Assembly (NCBI GenBank): GCA_964413525.1
Contig: CAYPTI010000059.1
Location: forward strand, 1-5,443
Origin: CAYPTI01 sp964413525 [NCBI: uncultured bacterium]
GTDB lineage: Bacteria; T1Sed10-126
Direction of reading: 5' to 3'
Length of the DNA stretch: 5,443 nucleotides
The notes under the pieces were generated by a model that saw nothing but the letters and a program-made list of their open reading frames with translations, was not told the DNA's origin and did no database searches. Positions 1 to 5,113 of this stretch are shown here, one piece after another. The translations under genes and the position numbers were made by a program. Position 1 is the first letter of the stretch. Every line of letters begins with the position of its first letter.

Positions 1-213
1 GTACGGTACGAAATGGCCCGAACCGTGGAGGACGTCCTGGCCCGACGGACCCGGTGTCTGGTTCTGAACTCGGAAGCGTCGTATGACGTTGCTCCCGAGG
101 TGGGCTCGATCATCGCCCGGGAGCTGAATTATTCAGAGGATCAAGTTGACCAACAGATCAACTCGTTTCGCACCCTCGCCCGGCAGCACCGGGTCTCCCC
201 CAACTCAACTTGA
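1..213 (+). CDS. glpD: Aerobic glycerol-3-phosphate dehydrogenase GlpD, C-terminal end (partial)
   Basis: The reading frame is open from base 1 and encodes 70 residues before TGA. It starts VRYEMARTVEDVLARRTR, the hallmark of the C-terminal helical domain (DAO_C) of FAD-dependent glycerol-3-phosphate dehydrogenase, and continues with the usual APEVGSIIARELNYSEDQV helix and a final FRTLARQH helix. In the family this enzyme oxidises sn-glycerol 3-phosphate to dihydroxyacetone phosphate at the membrane and passes electrons to quinone. The FAD-binding and catalytic parts lie upstream of the window, so activity cannot be judged here. The ATG at 13 is an internal methionine, not a start. The stop codon overlaps the start of the next gene by one base (TGATG), so the two are probably one operon. 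GlpA-type anaerobic homologues share the domain, but the sequence and the ending here fit GlpD better. Confidence 0.9.
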   Translation, partial: VRYEMARTVEDVLARRTRCLVLNSEASYDVAPEVGSIIARELNYSEDQVDQQINSFRTLARQHRVSPNST

Positions 214-755
214 TGCCGGCCGGAGAGTCCCGGGAAAATCCCAATCAAACCGAACGATTTGAACGACTGAACCGTTCCAACGACCGGTTGCTGGACGAAT
301 GTGACGTGGAAACGTTCCGGAGCGGAGGACCCGGGGGCCAGCACCGGGATCGAAGGGAAAGCGGAGTCCGACTGACCCATCGCTCCACCGGATTGGTAGT
401 CACCTGTTCCCGTACCCGACAACAGCAGCAGAACCGAACGATAGCCCTGAACCGACTCCGGAGGGCTTTCGCGGAAACCATCCGTCATCCGCTCGACCTG
501 TCCAGGCTCAACATTCCCGATCAACTGGAACCCTACTTCAAGCAGTCCCTTCGGGTGAACCCGGACAACCCCCACCACCCGTTCGTGGTCAAACTGGTCC
601 TGGACGTGCTGGCCGAAACGGAGTACAGGGCGGCCGAGGCGGGAGATCACCTGGGGGTTTCAACCAACCAGCTCGTTCAATTCCTGGCCCGAAATGACCT
701 GCTTCAACAGGTCAACCGGGAACGATCGGACCGGGGACACAATAGATTGCAATAG
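213..755 (+). CDS. Release factor-like protein with GGQ (RF-1) domain, codon-independent type
   Basis: The 180-residue product has the class I release factor catalytic domain at residues about 26-95: FRSGGPGGQHRDRRESGVRL, with Gly41-Gly42-Gln43 as the GGQ motif that enters the peptidyl transferase centre and triggers peptidyl-tRNA hydrolysis, followed by HRSTGLVV and a basic QQQQNRTIALNRLRRAF helix. Domains 1, 2 and 4 of RF1/RF2, which read stop codons, are absent, so it should not recognise codons as they do. The part after residue 120 (VVKLVLDVLAETEY, AAEAGDHLGVSTNQLVQFLA) looks like a helix-turn-helix bundle, unlike the basic tail of ArfB. The usual Asn-Lys after GGQH is Asp-Arg here. The ATG at 213 overlaps the glpD stop and has no visible Shine-Dalgarno, which suggests translational coupling; TTG at 210 would add one residue. 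Ribosome rescue is the likely role, by inference. Confidence 0.85.
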   Translation: MPAGESRENPNQTERFERLNRSNDRLLDECDVETFRSGGPGGQHRDRRESGVRLTHRSTGLVVTCSRTRQQQQNRTIALNRLRRAFAETIRHPLDLSRLNIPDQLEPYFKQSLRVNPDNPHHPFVVKLVLDVLAETEYRAAEAGDHLGVSTNQLVQFLARNDLLQQVNRERSDRGHNRLQ

Positions 756-778
756 TATTTTTATCCCCGGTCACCGGG
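731..778. repeat. Two overlapping inverted repeats at the convergent gene junction
   Basis: The 39-base gap between the converging genes (756-794) and the end of the plus gene contain CCGGGGA (731-737) matched by TCCCCGG (764-770), enclosing an A/T-rich loop with the palindrome ATTGCAAT (746-753). The right arm also pairs with CCGGG at 774-778 in a compact hairpin (766-778, loop TCA). The two hairpins share 766-770 and exclude each other. Neither is followed by a T tract in either direction, so this is not a canonical intrinsic terminator, though it sits where a bidirectional one would be expected. Confidence 0.4.
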
Positions 779-794
779 AGGGGTGGTCAGGGGC

Positions 795-1925
795 TCATAG
801 CGTCTGGAGGTCGAACTGTTCCTCCACAAACTCCTTCATAAGAGCCCAACGACCGGTGTTGTCACTCCGGGAAAGCAGATCCTGAAGAATGTTCTCACGG
901 GCTTCTCCCGGAAGATCGGCGAGCCTCGCAACTTCCTGGTGAAACCGTCGAAAGTTTCGGTTCTGTTCCTCGAACAGCACTCGAAAGGCCGGGACCCATT
1001 TTCGATAGGTCGCGTTGTGGCCGATACTGGCGTTGTTTAAGGAGCCCTCAAACCAGGTGGAATACACTCGAAATTCGGGATGATGCCGACGTAACTCACG
1101 AAATCGCTCCTTAAGCCGGTTGAAGGCCGCTTGCTTTTGGTCCTGTTTGACCGCCTCACTGACCTCGCGGTCATAAATCGCCCGCAGTTCCTCCCGGGTT
1201 CGGGCCAGCAACGCATCAAACCCGGCCCGCCGCCGCAGAGTGGAGAGCCAGGTTCTCAGCGCCTCCTCATCCCCCCGATCCGACAACCACCGTTTCGTTC
1301 CCTGTTCCCCGACAAACGATGCGTATGCTTCGTTGAATGAGGGGGCTCCGGGAACGTAGAGTTCCTGATGAGCCAGTTCATGGAACATTTCTTCCGCCAG
1401 CCGGGGTTCTCCTCCCCGGAGCATGGGGCTGAAGATCGGATCGTCGAACCAGCCCAGCGTGGAGTACGCCGTAATGCCCGAGACATCGACGTCGTATCCC
1501 TGCCTGGCCAACCGGTCGGCGTACCGGTGAGCCCGGGGTTCGTCGTAGTATCCCCGGTAGGAAACACATCCGGCCACGGGAAAACACCAGTCTCGTTTAT
1601 CAAGCGAAAATTCCGGGGCGGCCGTCACCACCCAGCTCACGTATTCTCGTTCCAAATCTACGTAGCTGGTGTAGCTTGCGTTCTCCGGCAGGGCCATCTC
1701 TTCGCTGGCAAAGGTCCGGATCTCGAGGGCGGTGATAAGCTGTCTGCGCACGTTGCCATCAAGGTTCTGTCGGTTGAGCACGCTCGGGATTTCATGCGTG
1801 TTCGACATCAACGATAAATGGCCGGTTATTTGATGTCCGTAATACCCCGTGGAACAGCTATGGGAAAACCCCAGCGAGCCCAGCACACAGGCGATCACCA
1901 GCAGACGCAAACCCAATGTTTTCAT
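795..1925 (-). CDS. Predicted aminopeptidase lipoprotein, COG4324 / PF10023 family
   Basis: The 376-residue product is full length for the COG4324 'predicted aminopeptidase' family. A hydrophobic N-terminal segment (residues 6-20) ends at Cys24 followed by STGYYGHQITGHL, which matches the conserved CSxxYYxQ...GH start of the mature lipoprotein in the family. The lipobox (SHSC) is poor by enterobacterial rules. Family blocks follow: AAPEFSLDKRDWCFPVAGCV (102-121), GWFDDPIFSPML (158-169), the zinc-type motif HELAH at 182-186, the likely third ligand Glu199 in FNEAYASFV, and NNAS near 297 before a C-terminal helical region. His182, His186 and Glu199 fit a gluzincin-like metallopeptidase, active in the periplasm or on a membrane face; the substrate is unknown. 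Start ATG at 1925 has GAGGA at 1942-1938, 12 bases away. It is the last gene of the minus-strand block and converges on the release factor-like gene. Confidence 0.88.
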   Translation of the reverse strand: MKTLGLRLLVIACVLGSLGFSHSCSTGYYGHQITGHLSLMSNTHEIPSVLNRQNLDGNVRRQLITALEIRTFASEEMALPENASYTSYVDLEREYVSWVVTAAPEFSLDKRDWCFPVAGCVSYRGYYDEPRAHRYADRLARQGYDVDVSGITAYSTLGWFDDPIFSPMLRGGEPRLAEEMFHELAHQELYVPGAPSFNEAYASFVGEQGTKRWLSDRGDEEALRTWLSTLRRRAGFDALLARTREELRAIYDREVSEAVKQDQKQAAFNRLKERFRELRRHHPEFRVYSTWFEGSLNNASIGHNATYRKWVPAFRVLFEEQNRNFRRFHQEVARLADLPGEARENILQDLLSRSDNTGRWALMKEFVEEQFDLQTL

Positions 1926-2098
1926 GAATTGGTGACGTCCTCGTCCGGACCGATTATTGATTCGCTCTCATTCACGGTCAGCCGACTCATGGGTGTCTGC
2001 GTATTCTCCCACGCCGGAATCATTGTCCCATACATCGGAGGTCCGAAAAATAAATCCAGGTGGTTGAACCCTTCAAACCTCCGGAAACAGGGATCGTT
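1922..2098 (-). pseudogene. Short open stretch resembling an alpha/beta hydrolase C-terminus; possible relic or 37-residue ORF
   Basis: Between the Clp-N gene and the aminopeptidase gene, one minus-strand frame is open from just after TAG at 2101-2099 down to TGA at 1924-1922. It reads FEGFNHLDLFFGPPMYG and then MIPAWENTQTP. The GFNHLDLFFG stretch resembles the segment around the catalytic histidine near the end of many alpha/beta hydrolases (GxxHLDxxxG), with a following hydrophobic helix. No ATG, GTG or TTG precedes this motif in the open frame, so it is either a decayed 3' remnant of a lost hydrolase gene or chance. The first ATG (2035) would give a 37-residue peptide without a Shine-Dalgarno, ending in a four-base ATGA overlap with the aminopeptidase start, which could act as a coupling leader. 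The resemblance rests on a motif of about ten residues. Confidence 0.25.
1953..1981 (-). promoter_or_regulatory. Candidate sigma-70 promoter before the aminopeptidase gene
   Basis: On the minus strand CTGACC (1981-1976, four of six to TTGACA) is followed after exactly 17 bases by AATAAT (1958-1953, five of six to TATAAT). A transcript would start near 1946, leaving about 20 bases of leader that keep the GAGGA site at 1942-1938. The position is sensible for the gene starting at 1925, but matches of this quality also arise by chance, and the organism's own promoter consensus is unknown. Confidence 0.4.
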
Positions 2099-2477
2099 CT
2101 ACCTGGGCTCGAACCATGTTTGGCCGGAGGTCCAGTTCCTCCCAGAGATCCAGCAGAGCCCCGTCCCTGTGCTGAACCAGAGCGATCAGAAGGTGTTCCG
2201 CCCCGACGTACGGATGATCCATGTCAACGGCCAGCCGTCGCATCCGTCGGCGCAGCGTCGTGAGTTCAACCCGATCGGCGGAGGAGGGAGCGTGACCGGC
2301 AAATCGTTCCTTCAGATGAGTCGGATCCGTGCCCAGCAGCATCCGAAGCAACCGCGGATGAACCTCGCCGGCGAGGTGACGGAGAAGCCGCACCAGATTC
2401 ACAGGCCGATCCATCACGTCCATCCATTCCTCCACCTGAGCGGTAAACTCAGGCGCCGAGCTGTCGTCCGGGTTCAC
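2073..2477 (-). CDS. Stand-alone Clp N-terminal (ClpA/B/C R-domain-like) protein
   Basis: The 134-residue product matches one Clp N-terminal repeat well at residues about 70-130: HPYVGAEHLLIALVQHRDGA followed by LLDLWEELDLRPNMVRAQVE, the pattern seen as 'HxYxGTEHLLLALL...LGxxxxxVRxxV' in ClpA, ClpB and ClpC. Residues 24-59 (RPVNLVRLLRHLAGEVHPRL, then LGTDPTHLKERF) align with it as a worn first repeat, giving the usual two-repeat fold. There is no AAA+ module, no Walker motif and no membrane segment, so it should be a small cytoplasmic protein. In Clp ATPases this domain binds substrates or adaptors; a free copy could act as adaptor, competitor or scaffold, but that is inference. GTG at 2477 is chosen because GGAGG (2492-2488) lies 10 bases upstream and no ATG is near. 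It follows the second DUF4139 gene after 64 bases, probably in the same transcript. Confidence 0.72.
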   Translation of the reverse strand: MNPDDSSAPEFTAQVEEWMDVMDRPVNLVRLLRHLAGEVHPRLLRMLLGTDPTHLKERFAGHAPSSADRVELTTLRRRMRRLAVDMDHPYVGAEHLLIALVQHRDGALLDLWEELDLRPNMVRAQVERSLFPEV

Positions 2478-2480
2478 TGA

Positions 2481-2499
2481 CGGGAAACCTCCGTTCCCG
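2481..2499 (-). promoter_or_regulatory. Hairpin holding the Shine-Dalgarno of the Clp-N gene in its loop
   Basis: In minus-strand sense CGGGAA (2499-2494) and TTCCCG (2486-2481) form a perfect six-base-pair stem. The seven-base loop CGGAGGT contains GGAGG, the only Shine-Dalgarno for the GTG at 2477. Ribosome access would depend on whether the loop stays exposed or is occluded, so this could tune translation. The pairing is seen in the sequence; a regulatory role is inferred. Confidence 0.4.
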
Positions 2500-2541
2500 G
2501 CGGTTCGTCTGATTCGATTCGATCCCCTTCACCGGCCCAAT

Positions 2542-3879
2542 TCAACGCAACGTTCCCTCCTGAACCGTAATCGCCTGTTGAATGACGGTGCGTTCCCCGG
2601 GCTCAACCTCAACCTCGTACCGGATGTCTCGAGCACTCGTCCGGGACGGAGTCAGGGTAGAATCGTCCAGGGTCCAAAATTCATTTTCGAAGGGCCTCCG
2701 GACCTCGACGGTCACGGGCCGGGACCGAAAATTACGCAGGATCAACTGTTCCTCCCGGTGTTCCTCCCAGCCCACCAGAACTCCGCGGGTGTCGTAATCA
2801 AACCCGTCAAACCGGCGGCGGTTCCGGACGTACTCCGCCCGGACCCCCGGAGCCTCCGGAAGCTCGAGCTCCGCCGTTTCTCCCCGGGGAAGATAGGCCA
2901 GGCTGTCGCTCCCGAGGTACGAAAGTCGGGCGTCCGACCCGGTGAGGTAAAGATCGACCCCTCCAGGCGGAAGCGGGACGTCTCCCAGCTGATTTGATTC
3001 ATCGTTTTGAAATTCGATCGTCCGGGTCGTCGCGGTCCCGGTGGGACTCAGGACGGACCGGTACCGTTCGTCGATCTCAAGGTCCGGCTGGCGAAGAAAA
3101 ACGAACTCTCCGGTGCCCCCGTCCGGCAACCGGAGCCGTTCCTCCAGGGTCATCAGGTAATAATCCCCGGCCTCCTCCGGAGGTCCGGCGGCCGGTTCCG
3201 GTCGATGTGCCCCCGGCTGCGCGGCGGCTTCCTGCATCAACGTCCGGGCATCGGCCTGAGCCCGTTCGACCTCCTGCGTCGGTTCGGGTTGCCCCTCCCC
3301 TTCCCTCATCCGTTCCCATTCACGAATGACTTCGGCCAGTTCCCGCAATAGCTGTATTTCCCCGAACAGCACGTGAACCCGGGCGTTCCCGAACGTCTGC
3401 CCGCTCCGGTTCCGAACCGTGATTCGTCCGTCCAGCCGACCGGTCATATCCCGTCCGGAAGGTACCGTCAGTTCATACCGGGCATCCCAGGATAGGTTCA
3501 TTGTCAGGTACTCGATGGTTCCCGTGATCACGCCGGTCTCCTCCGCTTTAACCTCCCACTCCAGCCGGTTTCGAGTATCCGCCGGATAGCTGGTCTCGAC
3601 AACCCGGTATTCCTCCCCCGGAAGATCCAGCCGAACGGACGTCGGATCGATCCCCTCCCGGTTCCAGTCCAGAATGAGCCGGTTGTTCCCCTCCGTAAGT
3701 TCGAACCTCCTCGTCTCCCGAACCAGGGTCAGATCCTCCGCCTGATAGACGATCAGTTCGACGTCCTCCCGGTCTGTTTCCCGAACGAGCTCGGCGGAGT
3801 AACTCGCCGGGACCCCCACCGCGAGCCCGGCGACGAGGCCGAACACCGTCAGAAGGTGCAACCATCGTTGAGGGTTCAC
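2542..3879 (-). CDS. Secreted DUF4139-domain protein (second of a tandem pair)
   Basis: The 445-residue product has a clear signal peptide (hydrophobic residues 8-24, cleavage expected after SYSA at 29). The mature part fits DUF4139 (PF13598): LTLVRETRRFELTEGNNRLI and GIDPTSVRLDLP (50-87), IEYLTMNLSWDARYELTVPS (122-141), IxVRNRSGQTFGNARVHVL (153-171), YYLMTLEERLRLPDGGTGEF (240-259), then a beta-rich C-terminal half with PLPPGGVDLYLTG and LILRNFRSRPVTVEVRRPFE. Residues about 176-238 are an insertion of a charged helix and a Pro/Glu/Ala-rich linker. The family is predicted to be beta-rich and exported; its molecular function is unknown, and homologues are sometimes named 'mucoidy inhibitor MuiA family'. 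GTG at 3879 overlaps the stop of the preceding paralogue by four bases (GTGA) and has GGAGG at 3895-3891, 11 bases away. The composition is notably acidic. Confidence 0.82.
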   Translation of the reverse strand: MNPQRWLHLLTVFGLVAGLAVGVPASYSAELVRETDREDVELIVYQAEDLTLVRETRRFELTEGNNRLILDWNREGIDPTSVRLDLPGEEYRVVETSYPADTRNRLEWEVKAEETGVITGTIEYLTMNLSWDARYELTVPSGRDMTGRLDGRITVRNRSGQTFGNARVHVLFGEIQLLRELAEVIREWERMREGEGQPEPTQEVERAQADARTLMQEAAAQPGAHRPEPAAGPPEEAGDYYLMTLEERLRLPDGGTGEFVFLRQPDLEIDERYRSVLSPTGTATTRTIEFQNDESNQLGDVPLPPGGVDLYLTGSDARLSYLGSDSLAYLPRGETAELELPEAPGVRAEYVRNRRRFDGFDYDTRGVLVGWEEHREEQLILRNFRSRPVTVEVRRPFENEFWTLDDSTLTPSRTSARDIRYEVEVEPGERTVIQQAITVQEGTLR

Positions 3880-5000
3880 GGCATTACGTTCCTCCGTTCG
3901 TACACAAACCGGACGATGACTTCCTCGTCCGGATCCAAGACGGTCTCAACTTCGATTTGCTGGTTCGAGCGACGCCGGTAGGAGTGCGACGACTCAATCA
4001 TCTCCCATTCTCCGTCCATCGGTTCCAGCAACCGGAGCCGTTGAGAATTCGTGGTGTGATTGGAAGCCGTAAGTTCAACGGTCACCGTCTCGTCGTACTT
4101 CTGGAGCCGGCCTCGATCGTCCGTCACGCGGTTGGAGCGCTGGCGCTCCACGATCGTCCGGTCCACCGTTACGTCCCCGGTCCGACCCGTCACCAGGACG
4201 ACGGTATCCCCCGGGGGTGTTGGGTCGATCCGGTCTTCCCCCAGAAACACGAGCCGCTCCCCGTCGTCCTGGAACAACCGAAACCGTCCGGTCCGGAGTC
4301 CTGAATTGCCGTCTCCGGCTGGAGGGAGAAATTCCCGCACGACGGGCAACCGGTTCGCCTCAATCCGGGTTTCACCGGGATCGCCGTGCTCGAAGGGATC
4401 GAACCGATGGATTACCCGCACCGGTATCGATTCGGAACGGCTCGTGGCCAGACGCTTGGTTTCGCGAGGTTCCCAGGACCGTCCGGTCCAGAGCTGAGAG
4501 TTCACCCCGATGGAGGCGTCCTCAAAACTCATTCCGGTGTGGTTGGTCAGCACGGATTCCTGAATCAGCTCCATGGTTTCACCACCGGGAGCCAGGACTC
4601 CCCGGTACCCGACCGATCGACGGACGCCACGGAGAAGATACCGAAGCCGGACCGAAACCGTCCGCTGGGTCGGACTGGTAAGGGTCCAGTGCTTGGTGCC
4701 GCTATCCCGGTCAAGACGAACGTCGGACACTGTGAGGTCCTCATCATCGGGCAACCGGAGAGCTAGGGTGGAGGGGTCCAGCCCCGTCCCCTCCCAGTTA
4801 TAGGAGAACTGATTTTCCCCCTCGTCCAGAACCAATCCGTGGTCCTCGACCACAAGGGCCCGATCGTCGTGCTCGAGACTGATGAACCGGTTTTCCAGAG
4901 GTTGGGGAACGGTCAGATCAACTTCGGTCCAGCCGGGGATCGGCAGGACGAAGACCGTCATCATCGTCCAACACACGACCATCCGAGAAAAGACCTTCAT
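3876..5000 (-). CDS. Secreted DUF4139-domain protein (first of a tandem pair)
   Basis: The 374-residue product is a diverged paralogue of its downstream neighbour. Shared blocks are VVEDHGLVLDEGENQFSYNW and GLDPSTLALRLP (50-84, matching LTEGNNRL...GIDPTSVRLDLP next door), LRYLLRGVRRSVGYRGVLAP (119-138) and a TNHTGMSFEDASI strand pair (152-164). The C-terminal half is the more typical DUF4139 one: GRFRLFQDDGERLVFLGEDR, IDPTPPGDTVVL, then a late LEPMDGEWEMIESSHSY and a final beta strand. It lacks the Pro-rich insertion of the neighbour. Residues 4-24 form a signal peptide with an ill-defined cleavage site near PGWTE. The frame is open up to 5081, but ATG at 5000 is chosen because GGAGGGAG (5018-5011) lies 10 bases upstream and the signal peptide begins right there; the extra 27 residues would have to be translated from promoter sequence. 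Function unknown. Confidence 0.8.
   Translation of the reverse strand: MKVFSRMVVCWTMMTVFVLPIPGWTEVDLTVPQPLENRFISLEHDDRALVVEDHGLVLDEGENQFSYNWEGTGLDPSTLALRLPDDEDLTVSDVRLDRDSGTKHWTLTSPTQRTVSVRLRYLLRGVRRSVGYRGVLAPGGETMELIQESVLTNHTGMSFEDASIGVNSQLWTGRSWEPRETKRLATSRSESIPVRVIHRFDPFEHGDPGETRIEANRLPVVREFLPPAGDGNSGLRTGRFRLFQDDGERLVFLGEDRIDPTPPGDTVVLVTGRTGDVTVDRTIVERQRSNRVTDDRGRLQKYDETVTVELTASNHTTNSQRLRLLEPMDGEWEMIESSHSYRRRSNQQIEVETVLDPDEEVIVRFVYERRNVMP
4133..4150. repeat. Near-perfect 18-base palindrome inside the first DUF4139 gene
   Basis: TGGAGCGC (4133-4140) and GCGCTCCA (4143-4150) form an eight-base-pair stem around a two-base loop. On the coding strand it encodes VERQRS within the C-terminal half of the DUF4139 protein. 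No T tract follows on either strand, so it does not look like a terminator. A protein-binding site or an RNA hairpin that slows translation is possible, and so is chance in GC-rich coding DNA. Confidence 0.45.
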
Positions 5001-5010
5001 CCGGCGGTAG

Positions 5011-5018
5011 CTCCCTCC
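5011..5018 (-). promoter_or_regulatory. Strong Shine-Dalgarno fixing the start of the first DUF4139 gene
   Basis: In minus-strand sense GGAGGGAG lies 10 bases before ATG at 5000. No comparable site precedes the upstream possible start at 5081, so this site places the true start at the signal peptide methionine. Confidence 0.7.
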
Positions 5019-5041
5019 GAATGCGGCGGCTGGGTTGACGG

Positions 5042-5050
5042 AGTATACCA
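5042..5050 (-). promoter_or_regulatory. Candidate extended -10 promoter for the DUF4139 pair
   Basis: The 113-base gap after the aconitase gene holds TGGTATACT in minus-strand sense, a match to the extended -10 form TGnTATAAT (TATACT at 5047-5042). No good -35 hexamer is found 16-18 bases upstream, which is tolerable for extended -10 promoters. Transcription would begin near 5035, giving a leader of about 35 bases that includes the Shine-Dalgarno. This would let the pair be expressed apart from aconitase. No intrinsic terminator is visible between the two genes. Confidence 0.45.
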
Positions 5051-5113
5051 GCCCGGGAAGCGGAACCCCATCCCGATCCAAATTCCGGTCAATAGGGTAA
5101 GTCTAAGGCGGAG

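Noticed and set aside
141-650. 169-codon open frame on the minus strand
   Set aside because: It is antisense to the release factor-like gene, whose GGQ domain is unmistakable.
1368-1817. 149-codon open frame on the plus strand
   Set aside because: It is the antisense shadow of the conserved core of the aminopeptidase gene.
2043-2078. Weak hairpin (TTGAA, loop GGG, TTCAA) followed by ATTTATTTTTC after the Clp-N stop, as an intrinsic terminator
   Set aside because: The stem is only five A/T-rich pairs and the T-rich run starts well after it, so it does not meet the usual form.
1818-2480. 220-codon open frame on the plus strand
   Set aside because: It is antisense to the Clp-N gene and part of the aminopeptidase gene, has no Shine-Dalgarno, and its composition (runs of His, Pro, Gln) is that of a shadow frame; the minus-strand products have recognisable domains.
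2506-2520. Tandem GATTC/TCGAA-like repeats in the gap before the Clp-N gene
   Set aside because: Only two or three units of five bases, too short to call a repeat array or a binding site.
2994-3351. Overlapping plus- and minus-strand frames rich in Arg, Pro and Gly
   Set aside because: They shadow the Pro/Glu-rich linker of the second DUF4139 protein, where GC-rich codons keep several frames open.
3126-4042. Direct repeat GCAACCGGAGCCGTT at 3126-3140 and 4028-4042
   Set aside because: Both copies encode the same residues (RLRL) in the same frame of unaligned parts of the two paralogues; shared codon preference explains it.
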